64,000 bases of DNA from Bacteroidota bacterium. GTDB lineage: Bacteria; Bacteroidota; Bacteroidia; Chitinophagales; Chitinophagaceae. Both the position numbers and the translations under genes were made by a program. The stretch is taken from positions 186,001-250,000 of the forward strand of contig JADJZY010000003.1 in assembly GCA_016715505.1 (NCBI GenBank). Reading direction: 5' to 3'. The notes under the pieces are model-generated. The model was not told where the DNA came from, did no database searches, and saw nothing but the letters and a program-made list of their open reading frames with translations. Of this stretch, positions 19,562-33,119 are shown piece after piece; position 1 is the stretch's first letter; each line of letters opens with the position of its first letter.

Positions 19562-22500
19562 ATGAAAAAATTCAACAAAGGTCATTTCTTTTTTTACAGG
19601 TATTCGAAGCATTTGTATGCTATTAGGCCTGATGGTTTTGCAGGGTACAACCTATGCCCAGGATCAAATTAAAACCTTACAAGATCTTGCACCGGAAGCT
19701 ACAGATCCGGAGTTTTTGTGATTCGTAAGGACCTCAATCTCAGTAAGGAGATATTTTTACAAAAGTATTTATTCACGATTGGCCTGGCTCCTCAATCAAC
19801 CATGAAATGGGTCAGTTCTGATACGGACCACAATGTAAAAGAAATGATACATCATAAGTATCAGCAATTTGTGAATGATGTAAAAGTTGAAGGCGGAGAA
19901 ATGATTCTCCATGAACAATATGGCCGTATCAAATATGTGAATGGTCAGTATATGCTCAATTTACAACCGCTGTCTACCAGTGTGCAACCAGCCATCAATG
20001 CTGAAATGGCTTTGCAGGCTGCATTAAAAGAAATTCACTCCAGCGATTATTTATGGCTCAATGCCGATGCTGAAGCGGCTTTGCGTGAAATTAAAAAAGA
20101 CCCCAACGCGACTTATTTGCCCAAGGCAGCGTTGATGTTTGTGGCCAATAAAGAACTCACGCCTGAAAAACGCCGCTTTACTTTATGTTGGCAATATAAA
20201 ATCAACGTAAATCCGGTGGGGAATCCTATACCGTTTATATTGATGCTCAAACGGGTGCTTTCTTTAACAAAATACCACTGGTATTAGAATGCAGTGCCGG
20301 TTCATCAACTACTTTATGGAATGGTGCAAGAACCATCAATACCCAACTCTTTGGGGGAAGTTACCGCACCATTGATGATTGTATCTCTGCCCAAATTCAG
20401 ACCAAAAACGGCAATGGAGCCAATACAGGAGCAGGCTCAACCTATTACACCGATGCAGACAATGCCTGGCCTTCTACAGCTTTAGGAATGTATATTGCCC
20501 AAACCCATTGGTCGATGCGCGAAACCCGAAATTACTATTTTAATATCCATGGCCGCAATGGCATTGATGACTTGGGGCACGATTTTACCAGTTACCTGAA
20601 TCCAGGATTTTCAAACAATGCTTATTACAGTTCTTCCACAGAAACATTTTCCTTTGGTGGAACTTCTACCGGAGCCAATCCCGTCATTGAGTTGGACGTA
20701 GCCGCCCATGAAGCCACCCATGGTGTAATTAATTTTACCTCTAATTTGGCTTATCAGTTAGAATCAGGCGCTTTAAACGAATCCTTTGCGGATATCTTTG
20801 GTGAAACGGCCGAAGACCATTCGCTGGGTACCCATGATTGGATTATAGCCAACAACATTGCTTTAGGCCCATTGCGTGATATGACGGATCCTAATAATTT
20901 TAGTGATCCGGATACCTATACCGGCACTTTCTGGATCAACCAGGTAGGTTGTGTACCATCTTCAGGAAATGATTACTGCGGTGTACATACCAATAGTGGC
21001 GTTCAGAATTACTGGTATTTTCTGTTATCCGATGGCGGCAGTGGTACCAATGATTTGGGAAATACCTTTAACGTAACCGGTATTGGTATTGATAAAGCAA
21101 AGTTGATTGCCTATCAATCCATGATTAATCTCACAACCAATTCAACTTTTGCCAATGCCAGAACATTATCCATTCAGGCTGCCAAAGACCTTTACGGCGA
21201 TTGTAGCAATGAAGCCATTCAAACAACCAATGCTTGGCGTGCAGTTGGAGTCGGTGCGGCTTATGTAGCACCAGCACCCATTTTGATTTTGGTGAGTGTT
21301 TCAAATTCTTATCCATGTGCTAATTCGCCTGTTACCGTAACAGGTATAGGTGCAAGTACGTATTCATGGAGTGCTGGATTAGGAAGCGGAAATCCAAAAG
21401 TCATCACCCCATCCAGTACCACTACTTATACTGTTACCGGTACGAATTCAGAAAGTTGTACAGGTACCCGCTCATTTACACTCAATGTAAATCCTTTACC
21501 CACTGTAGTGCCAACAAGCACCGACGATAATATTTGCGAGGGTCAGAGTACCACCCTACAAGCATCTACCAACGGGACAAAAATCACCCTGGAAACAACG
21601 CTAACCGGAACAAACGGATTAGCAGGAAATGTATTTAATGTTCAGGCCTATCATAATATCACCATCACCAACCTGAGTATGGATATTAATTCCGGCTCAA
21701 CACAAGCTGAAGTATGGTACAAGGCGGGAGGATATGGCAATGCCAATCTCACCAGTTCAGCAGGTTGGACACAATTGGGTACGACAGTGTCGATTACGCC
21801 ACCCATTGGTGGTGGACTCACCTTGATACCCACCACAGCAGATTTGACCATTCCTGCCGGACAAGTATATGGTATTGCCGTGGTTTGTAATGGCACGAAT
21901 GTGTATTCCAATGGAACAACCGTAGGTGCGATTTATTCTGAAAATACCGATCTGGCAATCATGGAAGGACATGGCGGTTCAGGCATGGGAGGAACATTTA
22001 GTTTCACGTTGTCGCCAAGGGTATTTAATGGAAATATTGAGTATCGTTCCAATTATACCTCTTATTCATGGGCACCATCTACAACACTCTCCAGTGCTAC
22101 AGCAGCCAATCCAACTGCAACACCTTCTACTGGTACCACTTATACTTTGACAGCAACGGACGGTAATGGATGTAGTAATACGGGCTCAATAAGAATTTAT
22201 GAAAATAATTTGCCGGGAGCGTTTGCAACCTCATCACCCAGCAGTGTTTGTTTGGGTACGACTGTTAACCTTTCTGCGACAAGTTCAAACGTCTTCAAGT
22301 CAGAAACGCTAATTACCCCTATGGACGACGACAATGGCTCTGGAGGTAATGTATTTGATGTGACTGCGGCAGCTAACAAAACAATTACCATCAATAGTAT
22401 AAGTATGGTGATTCTCTCTGGTACGCAGGCAGAAGTGTGGTATAAACCCGGAGGATACGGAAACAGCAATGTAATTTCGAGTGCTGGATGGACTAAGTTG

Positions 22501-25500
22501 GGATCGACTGTAGCCATCACCCCGGCCGGAGGTTCAGCTTTAACCACTATTCCTATTTCAACTTCATTGACGATACCTGCCGGTCAAACGTATGGCTTGT
22601 TGGTTGTGTGTGATGGCAGTAATCGCTATACCAATGGGACAGCGGTTGGTACTCTTCGTGCACAAACACCTGACTTAAGTATATACGAAGGTCACGGCGG
22701 TTCTGGTATGGGGGGCGCATTCAGTTTTACTTTTTCTCCCCGAACTTTTAATGGTCGAATCAATTATAGTGTTGAAACCGAAGTGTTGAGTTACTCGTGG
22801 AGTCCGGCTGCGAATATGACAGGAAGTGGAACTGCAACTCCTACGGTAACACCGCAGGTATCTACCACATTTATCGTAACGGCTACCGATGCTAATGGTT
22901 GTTCCGGTAAGGATATGGAGCGTGTTTATGTCACCAATCAACCACAATTTACATTGGGGGTAACACCTAATTCGGCCTGCCCGGGAACAGCACAACAGTT
23001 GAGTGTTTCAGGAAATCAATTGCAAACTGATGCTATCCTCACCTCAGCCAATGGAAACAATGGTTTCGGTCCGAATGGAGGAAATGTATTTGATATAACA
23101 ACCTCCAAAGCTATCACCATTACAGGATTTAAAATGCATATGGATGATGATGCCACACAGGCGGAAGTTTGGTATAAATCAGGTGGATACGGTGGTGCAA
23201 ATTTGTCATCCAATGCCGGATGGACAAAATTGGGTGCAACAGTTGCTGTCGTATCAGCAGGAAATTTAGCATTCACCACTATTCCAATCACGGCTACATT
23301 GAATATACCAGCAGGGGCAACCTATGGAATTGCTGTCGTTTGTAATGGCGGTGTCAATTACAGCAATGGAATTGCCGTTGGAACGATTGCAGCCAGTAAT
23401 CCGGATTTGGTACTGAAGCAGGGTCATGGTGGTAGTGGATTTGGAGGAACCTTTAATTTCTTAAATTCTCCAAGGGTCTTTGATGGTCAAATTGATTACA
23501 CGGTTACGCATGCCTTTACCGGTTATGCCTGGACGCCCAACAGCAATATCAGCAATGCAACTGTTTCTAACCCAACAGTGACGCCACCCACATCAACGGC
23601 CTATACCGTGACAGTTACTGATAATACAGGCTGTACCGGTACAAGTAGCATTGGCGTTGAGGTGATGAATACACCATTAGGCAGTGCTTCGGCATCACCT
23701 ACTAGTTTATGTGTCAACAGCAATGTAACCTTGAATTATACCGCTCCGGCAGGGAATGTTTGTCAGGGTGTTATTCAAAGTGGTTTTGCAGGATCTTATG
23801 TACCAGCTACCTGGACAACAACCCTAACCAATTCCAATGGAACCATCAATACTGCTTTGGCTCCGGCATTGATTACCATCACTTCCAGCAATGGATTGAG
23901 TGGTAGTGGAATCACTGGCTATCAGCATATCATGCCTTGTTCGGGTTTTGTTACTTTTAATTGGTCGTATAGCACCGCAGATTCAGGACCACAATACGAT
24001 TTTCCACGTTATACGATTAATGGCGGAAGTCCGATCACTTTTGCTGGTTTTCAAGCACAAAATAATCGCCCTAAAACACAGGTTGGTACATTCAGTGTTT
24101 ATTTAAATGCCGGTGAAACATTGCAACTACAAATGTATACGAGCGATAATATTGGAGGTGCCGGTACGCTCACCATCAATAATTTTAAAGCACCTTACCA
24201 AACAGCGTCATCACAAACTGTACAATGGTATACCGCACCAACAGGTGGCACGCTGCTAGGTTCTTTAAATCCATTGACGATTCAGGCACAAACGGCCGGG
24301 CCGCAAACCTATTATGCACAAGTCACTTCTGTTTCTACGGGTTGTGTTGCCCCAACGCGCGCAGCCACAAACATTGTCATAGTTGATCAACCTTCTACGA
24401 CAGCTTCGGCTAGCAATAGCATCATCTGTAATGGAGCAAGTACAACCTTGAACGCTTCAGGGGCTGTTTCTTATACCTGGCAACCGGGTGCATTATCGGG
24501 AGCCAGCGTAATCGTTTCACCGACTACTACAACAACATATACAGTAACCGGCACCTCTGCATTGGGATGCACAAAAACAGCAACGGTAACCATTACGGTA
24601 AATCAATTACCGGTCATTACAGGGTCTGCCAGTCCGAGTATTGTTTGTCCGGGTTCTCCTGTAACATTAACGGGCACCACACCAGGTGTGACCTGGAATT
24701 GGCAACCGGGTAACTTAAACGGTAGTCCGGTGGTCGTTAATCCGGTTGTTCCAACAACTTATACAGTTACAGCCACAAGTGCGGCAGGTTGTATTAAAAC
24801 ACAAACCTTTGTGATTTTAATGCACCCAACTCCAACCGCCAGCACAACCGTGAGCCCTTCTGCAACGATTTGTAGTGGTCAAACAGCTACCATTACTGCA
24901 ACAGGTGGCGTCAGCTACTTATGGCAACCGGGCAATACAACGGGAAATACCCGAATCGTCAGCAGCAGCGGAACTTATACGGTTACGGCTACCAAACGCA
25001 CAAGGATGTACAGCCACTGCGACCCGAGTGATTACAGTGAATGCTTTACCAAGTGTGGGCACCACTATCAGCAATGCTACGATTTGTGTCGGCTCATCAA
25101 CAACGATTACCGGAACAGGTGCCTTGACTTATGTTTGGCAACCGGGTAGTTTAAGCGGCACATCAATTACCGTTTCGCCGGCCAGCACAACCACATACAC
25201 CGTAACAGGTACAAATGCCAATGGATGCACCAATACCAGCACCCGATTGGTGACAGTAAATAATTGTGGAAATAGTCAGCTCACGGTGAAAGTCTATCAC
25301 CAAGGTTATTATAATGGGGCAGGGACTATGGTACCTACTTTACAAAATCAGGGTCAACCAAATGGACCTGCTGATTGCGATACAGTGATTGTGCGACTTC
25401 ATAATGCCAGTGCCCCATATGCCCAGGCGCATAGCTTTAAGGGCGTCTTACAAACCGATGGAAACGTAGTTTGTACCTTCCCACCTGCAGTGAACGGACA

Positions 25501-25845
25501 GAGTTATTACATTGCGGTTCGGAATAGAAACGCCATTGAAACATGGAGTGCAAATCCTGTGTTGATGTCGGCAGTGACAAATTACAATTTTAGCAATGCC
25601 ATCAACAAAGCTTATGGTTCCAATCAGATATTAGTGGGCGGCGGATTTTGCGCCATCTACATGGTGATATCAATCAGGATGGGGTAGTAGATGGATTGGA
25701 TTATAACGATTGGGAAACAGACAACAATAGTTTTGCCGGTGGTTATTATAGCAGTGATTTAAATGGTGATGGCATTGTAGATGGATTAGACTTCCTGATT
25801 TGGGAAGACAACAACAACAATTTTGTCGGAATACAAACACCTTAA
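19562..25845 (+). CDS. secreted M4 (thermolysin-family) metalloprotease with repeat modules and dockerin-like tail, frameshifted
   Basis: About 2,095-codon secreted zinc endopeptidase. Order: signal peptide (ICMLLGLMVLQGTTYAQ), FTP-type propeptide (YQQFVNDVKVEGGEMILHEQ), M4 catalytic domain with zinc site HEATH (bases 20707-20721), third ligand Glu in GALNESFAD and proton-donor His in GVHTNSGVQNYW. Then come a Cys-bearing Ig-like domain, three ~155-residue modules with AEVWYK-GGYGN and EGHGGSG signatures alternating with Ig-like domains, further Ig-like domains, and a C-terminal module (GYYNGAG ... IETWSANP) ending in two calcium loops, GDINQDGVVDGLD and DLNGDGIVDGLD. Single-base shifts lie near 19597, 19722, 20223, 25000 and 25658. 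The start ATG 19562 gives MKKFNKGHFFF. It is followed by a terminator and a tandem paralogue. Likely outer surface or secreted, by an unknown route, since no type A or B sorting domain is seen. Confidence 0.85.
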
Positions 25846-25867
25846 ACAACACGACTTATACTTGAAA

Positions 25868-25903
25868 AACACCCCGATTCAAAAGATCGGGGTGTTTTGT
25901 TTT
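25868..25903 (+). terminator. intrinsic terminator after protease 1
   Basis: Stem AACACCCCGAT / ATCGGGGTGTT followed by TTGTTTTT. The flanking sequence ACAACACGACTTATA is the same as after protease 2. Confidence 0.9.
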
Positions 25904-25933
25904 TACTAGCTTCTTTTACCAAAATAGCCTGAA

Positions 25934-25974
25934 ATCCGACCAGAATCTCAATGAAAGTATCCAAATACTCATTT
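25934..25974 (+). promoter_or_regulatory. conserved upstream element of protease 2 (copy 2)
   Basis: TCCGACCA plus TCTCAATGAAAGTATCCAAA and CTCATTT, matching the element at 19462-19503. It lies between the terminator of protease 1 and the protease 2 start. Confidence 0.55.
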
Positions 25975-26048
25975 AGATCGATTTCTGAACCAATTCGAAG
26001 TACATTTAGGTATTAAACCAACTTACGTATGAAAAAGTCTACCTATGG

Positions 26049-29000
26049 ATGTTTCGTTTCTTACACAAGCATCAAATGTTTGATCTCACACAAACAAATC
26101 GATTCCTACTTTTCTTCAAAAAACAATTAAACCTTTCTCCACTGCGAGCAGGATTGTTTTTGCTTTTAACCATGTGTGTGCTTCCTTCGACGGCGCAGCG
26201 ACTCACTCCTCAGGAGCAATTACAGGCAATCTGTGAACCCGAAGCCGAGCTCGAATTTTTTGTTATCCGAAAGGATTTAAACATCACGAAAGAAGAGTTT
26301 ATTGAAAAATATCTACATGTGCTGAATCTGGCGCCAAATAGCGAGATGCGTGCATTCCGTCAGGAAACGAATGATATTGGAATTACGATGACTCGATATC
26401 AGCAGTATGTCAACAACATCAAAGTAAAGGGCGGCGATATGGTTGTGAACGAACAAAATGGCCGGGTAAAATACATCAATGGCCGTTACATGACAAAAAC
26501 CGCAATCAATGAAGAGGTGAAAATCTCTGAAGAAAGTGGATTAAAACCGCCTTACAACAAATTAATTCTACCGAATATCTTTGGCTGAATCCTGAGGCAG
26601 AAGCGAACTATAAAACATTGAAAAAGAGTGAAGCAGCAACTTTATACCCCAAAGGAGAATTGTGTTTTGTTCCGGAGCGTGGAAAAAATGAAGCACAAAA
26701 TTTTTCGTTTGGTTTGGAAATATTTAATCAATGTAAGCCCTGCAACCGAGTCATACGAAGTTCACATCAATGCAAGTACCGGAGAAGTGGTGAATAAGAT
26801 ACCCCTCACTTATGATTGCAATGGAGGAAGCAGTACAACCATTTGGAATGGTGCAAGAACCCTATTTACCCAACTCAATGCAGGAAGCTATCGAACACTG
26901 GGTGATTGTAATTCAGCACAGGTACATACGATGAACGGGAATGGTAATGACAATGGGGTGGGAGCAACTTTTTATACAGATGCAGATAATTCATGGCCCA
27001 ATACTACACTCGGAAATTACATTGCCCAAACACATTGGGGTGTAAAAGAAACCCGCGATTATTATGCAAGTGTGCATAGCCGGGAAGGATACGATGATGC
27101 CGGTCATGATTTTGTCTCGTACATCAATGCCGGCTTTACGAGCAATGCTTATTGGACCTATGCCACTGAAGCCGCTTCTTTTGGTGGAACCAGTACCGGT
27201 GCCAGTCCATATTGTAATATTGATGTTTGCGGCCATGAACATACCCATGGTGTCGTGCATTTTACATCAGATTTAGTTTATCAGGATGAACCGGGCGCCT
27301 TAAACGAATCCTTTGCGGATTGTTTGGGTGAAGCGGTTGAAGAAAGAACTTTAGGCCCGACTAACTGGATTCATCGTTTTGAAATCAGTGGTGGTAACCG
27401 AAGTTTAATTGATCCCAACGACTTCAGTGACCCCGATACCTATAATGGTACTTTTTGGTATACAGGTTCTGGTGACAATGGTGGCGTACATACCAATAGT
27501 GGCGTTCAAAATCATTGGTTTTATTTACTCTCCCAGGGAGGTACAGGTACCAATGATAATGGAAATTCCTTTAATGTGAGCGGCATTACCATCGACAAAG
27601 CCCGTTTAATTACTTATGATTGTATGGTAGGTTTGAGTACCAATTCGCAATACAGCAATGCCCGTTCTGTTTCAATCCAAAAAGCCAAAGACCGTTATGG
27701 GGATTGTGCCAATGAAGTGGCGCAAACGACCAATGCCTGGCGAGCAGTAGGCGTTGGTGCGGCTTATGTAGCCCCAACACCTATAACTATTACGGCAACT
27801 ACTACAGCGACGGAAGTTTGTAAAGGAGGGTCTGTAACCATTACGGCATCAGGTGCAAGCAGCTATACCTGGTTACCCGGTTCACTTACTGGGAATCCTA
27901 AAACTTTTTCTCCGAATACAACGACTACCTACACCATTACAGGCACTGCTGCAGGCTCTTGTACAGGTACCAAAACTGTTACCATCAAGGTAAATAGTTT
28001 ACCAACGGTTGAACCGATTGTGAGTGATAATGAATTGTGTCCCGGACAAAGTACAACCATTTCGGCAGGGACTAACCAAACCATCAATAGTTTCCTGACC
28101 ACTATAGCAGGTGGAAATGGATTGAGTGGAAATGCTTTTGATATACATGCATATAACAATATCACCATTACTGATTTTAAGATGCATATGCAAACAGGTC
28201 CTGATTCCGTGGAAGTGTATTATAAACCGGGCGGATACGGCAATACCAATGTAACGTCGAGTGCATCCTGGTTTAAGTTGGGTGCAACAGTTCCGGTTAC
28301 CTCGCTGGGATCGGGCGTTTTAACTTTGATACCAACAACGAGCAATTTAACCATACCTGCCGGTCAAACATACGGCATCATTATTCTTTGTAATGGTAGT
28401 AATATATATACCAACGGAACTTCGGTGGGCAGTATCGCTGCCAGCAATCCTGATTTGTATATCACCGAAGGACATGGTGGAAATGGTGGGTTTGGATCAG
28501 CCTTTAATTTTACGATTTCTCCTCGTGTATTTAATGGTACGGTGGAATACAGAACCAATTATATCAGTTATTCATGGTCACCTTCCGCTACTTTGTCCAG
28601 TGCCACCTCATCATTTCCAACGGCCAGCCCAAGCTCCAGCACAACCTATACGTTAACAGCAACTGATGCAAACGGATGTACAGGTACTGCTAGTGCGAAA
28701 GTATATATGTATGGAAACCCATCATCCGGATTAACCACTGCAACTCCACCGAGTATTTGTAACGGCTCAACATCACAATTGAATACCATTCCATTTTTAT
28801 CTTCCAGTTCTCAAAGCTTATTCACCACGTTGGCAGCAGGTAACGGAAATGCTGCGAACATGTTTGATGTACATGCGCTCAACAATATCACCATCACCAA
28901 TGTAAGAATGACAATTGTTACCGGCGATTCAGCGCAGGTATGGTACAAAATGTCGCCATACGGCAATGCCAATGTAACTAGCAGTTCGGGTTGGACTAAA

Positions 29001-32000
29001 TTGGGGAATACGGTAGCCATTACACCGGCAGGTGCGGGTGCGCTCACTTTAATTCCTACCACGGCGAATTTGAGTATACCCGCCGGAGCTACCTACGGCT
29101 TGGCAGTGATCTGTAATGGTACAAACGATTATTCCAATGGTACCGGAGTGGGAACTGTTGCCTATAGCAGTCCTGATCTGGAAATAACGGAAGGTCATGG
29201 TGGAACCGGATTCAACGGAGCCTTTTCGTTTACGGCAGCTCCACGAATTTTTAATGGTCAAATTGATTATACCGTCACAAACAATCCGATGTCCTATTTA
29301 TGGACACCCGGAAGTTCACTTTCAAGCAATACGATTGCCAATCCGATTGCAAGTCCGAAAGTAAAAACAACTTATACCGTTACACTCACCGATGCACATG
29401 GATGTAAGGATACGGCATATGAAACCATCGATGTAAATCCTATTTCTAATCTCTTGACCACAATTTCACCGACAACGATATGTCCGGGTGATTCTGCGCA
29501 AATAAATATCGTCAACTATATCGGTGAAAAAGATTCACTGATGACAACCCTAATGACGGATAACTCCAATGCAGGAAATGCCTTTAATATTCTCACCTCC
29601 AAACCTACATTTATCAAAGCGTTCAAAATGCATATCATGTCCGGGACGCAAGTAGAAGTCTGGTATAAACCCGGAGGTTATGGAAATCTAAACTTTACGG
29701 GAACCGCGGGATGGACAAAACATGGATCTACCCTATCCATTACCCCCGCAGGCGCCGGTAACTTTACCAATGTACCTTTAAGTACGGCCTTGTCTATACC
29801 TGCAGGCGTCACATATGGGATTATGCTCGTCACCAATGGTACAGTCAATTATTTAAATTCGGCATCTTCAACAGGCACTGTTTATACCTCTAATGCCGAT
29901 ATTGCGATTACCGTGGGACATGGTGGATCAGGTATCGGGAGCTATAATTTTGCGGCATCTCCAAGACTATGGAATGGAGAGGTGGTATATGAAGTCGATA
30001 ATTATTTAACGGATTTTGTTTGGACCCCGGGCAGCAATATCAACAATACGACTATTGCAAATCCTAAAGTATCGCCACCAAGTAATACGATTTACAGTGT
30101 AACAACCACCGATGTAAATGGTTGTACGGCTACTGCCATGATTGGTGTAAATGTGAGTTCATTACCACAATTAGGAACAGCTACGGCAACACCTGCCACC
30201 TTATGTGCTGGTCAGGATGTAAGTTTATATTATAGTCAACCTCCCGGCTTAGGATGTTTTGGCAATTTTCAACATGGCTTTGCTTTTGATTATGCGCCTG
30301 CAAACTGGACACAGAGTTTGGTGAATTCAAACGGCAGTGTAAATACTGCGCTTGCACCAAGCAGCATCACACTTGTTTCCAGTAATGGCTTAAGTGGCAG
30401 TGGTCAAACCAATTATTCAGTGACCGTGCCATGTAGTGGGATTGTGATTTTTGACTGGGAATATTATAGTTTAGACGCCGGGCCACAATATGATATTCCA
30501 CAAATTGGTATCAGAATGCTACGGGAGGCTTGCCAATAGGTTTGTTGAATCCGCAGACATTAACACCTGCTGCCAGCACAACTTATTATGCACAAGTGAC
30601 CAGTGATATAACAGGGTGTACCAATCCGACTCGAGTACCTACCAATCCGATTGTGGTTTTACCGGTCCCTTCATTAACTACTTCTGCATCTGCTTCAATA
30701 ATTTGTGCAGGAACGCCTACTACATTATCCTGTACAGGAGCCAATACATATACCTGGCAGCCCGGATCTTTAACAGGTTCCTCAGTAATTGTTTCGCCGC
30801 TTACAACAACAATATATACCGTTACCGGAACCAGCGTAAATGGTTGCACCAAAACAGCTACCATCACCATTACGGTTAACCCATTACCGGTGATTTCAGG
30901 ATCAGCGAGTCCAAGTATCGTATGTCCGGGAGCACCTGTTACTTTAACGGGCACCACACCGGGCGTAACCTGGAATTGGCAACCGGGGAATTTAAGTGGT
31001 AGTCCTGTGGTTGTGAATCCTGTTGTTCAGACAACTTACACGGTAACGGCAACGAGTGCACAAGGATGTACCAAATCGCAAACCTTTGTGATCCTGATGC
31101 ATCCAACACCAAGTGCTTCAACTACGGTCAGTCCTTCATCTGCCATTTGTGCCGGCCAATCGGCCACCATCACCGCAACAGGTGGGGTGAGTTATTTGTG
31201 GATGCCTGGAAGTACTACGGGAAATACACGGGTGGTAAATACTGCAGCAACGTATACGGTAACGGTAACCAACGCACTAGGGTGCACGGCTACAGCGACA
31301 CGTGTCATCACGGTGAATCCTACACCAACAGTGGGTACGACTATTACCAACGCAAATATTTGTTTGGGTGCATCTACCACCATGACCGGTACCGGGGCCT
31401 TGACATATATCTGGCAACCGGGTAGTTTAACCGGAACATCAGTAACCGTATCCCCTGCGAGTACCACTACCTATACGATTACGGGTACCAATGCCAGCGG
31501 ATGTACCAATACCAGCACCCGATTGGTAACAGTGAGTCCTTGTGGAAATAGTCAGCTAACGGTTAAAGTATTACATCAGGGTTACTACAATGGTGCAGGC
31601 TTTATGGGCTCGGTTTTACAAAACCAGGGGCAGCCAAACGGACCATCTGATTGTGATACGGTAGAAATTCGATTGTATAATGCAAGCGCACCTTATGCCA
31701 TGGCACATAGTTATACCGGCGTATTACAAACCAATGGCGATGTTGTTTGTAGCTTCCCGCCTGCAGTAAACGGATTGAGTTATTATATTGGTGTTCGTCA
31801 CCGAAATGCCATTGAAACATGGAGCAATAATCCTGTGTTGATGTCGGCACTAACAACCTATAACTTTAGCAACGCCCTGAACAAGGCCTATGGATCTAAC
31901 CAGATTTCACTCGGTGGCGGATTCTTTGCAATTTTTAATGGTGATATCAATCAGGATGGGGTAGTAGATGGATTGGATTATAACGATTGGGAAACAGACA

Positions 32001-32122
32001 ACAATAATTTTGCCGGTGGTTATTATAGCAGCGATTTAAATGGCGATGGCATTGTAGATGGATTGGACTTCCTGATTTGGGAGGACAATAACAATAACTT
32101 TGTCGGGATCATCACACCTTAA
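26049..32122 (+). CDS. second secreted M4 metalloprotease, paralogue of 19562-25845, frameshifted
   Basis: About 2,025 codons with the same architecture as its neighbour. Order: signal (AGLFLLLTMCVLPSTAQ), FTP propeptide (YQQYVNNIKVKGGDMVVNEQ), catalytic HEHTH (27234-27248), GALNESFAD, GVHTNSGVQNHW, Ig-like domain, three EGHGG-type ~155-residue modules alternating with Ig-like domains, and the dockerin-like tail (GDINQDGVVDGLD, DLNGDGIVDGLD), nearly identical to protease 1. Shifts lie near 26545, 26695 and 30510. At 30510 about 65-70 residues present in protease 1 (between GPQYDFPRY and TGGTLLGSLNP) are missing here. An upstream ATG at 26029 (MKKSTYG) resembles the start of protease 1 and may be the real start if a further shift lies just after it. 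The ATG at 26049 is used because it keeps the signal peptide in frame. Confidence 0.85.
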
Positions 32123-32143
32123 ACAACACGACTTATAAAAGCG

Positions 32144-32180
32144 AAACATCCCGGTTCAAAAGATCGGGATGTTTTGTATT
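32144..32180 (+). terminator. intrinsic terminator after protease 2
   Basis: Stem AACATCCCG / CGGGATGTT followed by TTGTATTT. Compared with the protease 1 terminator, C has become T in one arm and G has become A in the other, preserving pairing. Confidence 0.85.
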
Positions 32181-32189
32181 TGGGGGCTC

Positions 32190-32490
32190 CGCCGTTAGTG
32201 TTCTTCACCAACAACACACCTACTTTAACGTCCACTTTTTAACATTTGTTCATCCTTTGAAATGTTCCAAAAAATTACTATTTTCTATTTTATAAAACGA
32301 TGCACTAGAAAAATTATAGTCTAGATGGTTGTTGGTGAAGAACACCAACAACGGCGAGATATACCTATACGGTTTACAAAACCGCCGATAGTAGTACGAC
32401 ATTACAAATGTCGAACAGAGCTATTGTGGAACATCCCGAACAGATGGGTGACAGCGGGGCTATTGTGGAACATCCCGAACAGGAGGTTTA
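32190..32490. repeat. REP-like hairpin cluster 2a
   Basis: Holds two copies of the CACCAACAAC palindrome (32190-32216 and 32326-32352). It also holds the double hairpin CGGTTT-ACA-AAACCG (32370-32384) and CGACATT-ACA-AATGTCG (32397-32413), followed by two copies of GCTATTGTGGAACATCCCGA. This is the inverted version of the element upstream of the RAYT at 8.6 kb, about 23.7 kb away. Confidence 0.75.
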
Positions 32491-32913
32491 TATTTGTATG
32501 CTTTTCACATTTGTAGCTTTGGAATGAAGCATTTCAATAACATCTGTTGGTTTGAAATTAATTACTTGAGATTTATCGATCGGATACCCTTTTTTTAATA
32601 ATAGCAAATAAAGAATACAATTAATTTTATACCTCTCCTCTTTAATAAATGATACGAACTTCTTCAAAGAAGTATCTAATTCTATAAAATTAATATCATT
32701 TTTGCAAGCCTCTAAACTATAATCTCTATTAGCTCCATGTAAAGTGAACAAGGGAATACAATTATTACTGTTATTCATAAGAATCGGATTGTTTCTATTG
32801 ATCTCCTTATAGAAAATGCCCAAATTGTCCCCTTTTCTATAAAATTTAAAATAGAAAGCCCAAATTTGAATATTATCTAATGGACATCTTTTCAAATCGA
32901 ATCGAGGTATCAC
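32488..32913 (-). CDS. hypothetical protein
   Basis: 141-codon frame, Lys/Asn/Ile-rich, with a coding-like spread of residues (IQIWAFYFKFYRKGDNLGIF, KPTDVIEMLHSKA). No domain is recognised. The frame is open upstream of the first Met (KKKQLECFVIPRFD) as far as an A9 run near 32935, so the true start may lie further upstream behind a frameshift. Base composition is lower in G+C than the surrounding giant genes, and it sits between two repeat clusters, which suggests acquired DNA. Confidence 0.45.
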   Translation of the reverse strand: MIPRFDLKRCPLDNIQIWAFYFKFYRKGDNLGIFYKEINRNNPILMNNSNNCIPLFTLHGANRDYSLEACKNDINFIELDTSLKKFVSFIKEERYKINCILYLLLLKKGYPIDKSQVINFKPTDVIEMLHSKATNVKSIQI

Positions 32914-33119
32914 AAAACATTCTAATTGCTTTTTTTTTAGAAAAGGAATTTAGTTCATGGGGATTCCTCCAAGTTCATCATATATGAAAACAAAACAGCA
33001 TTGCAAATTTTTGCAGTTGAAATTCTTTACTAAATTTCAATCTACTAGAATCACAATCCAAGTAGACGAAATTTAATAGAACAAATAAGACTATTCTCAT
33101 TTTTGTCTTTTGATGACTT

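Noticed and set aside
20294..20485. 63-codon plus-strand frame within the protease 1 region
   Set aside because: The conserved M4 N-terminal region (WNGARTINTQLFGGSYRT) lies in another frame here; this one is a shadow.
25648..25845. True cellulosome with dockerins
   Set aside because: The calcium loops resemble dockerin repeats, but no cohesin domain, scaffoldin or carbohydrate-active enzyme is visible, so cellulosome membership is not claimed.
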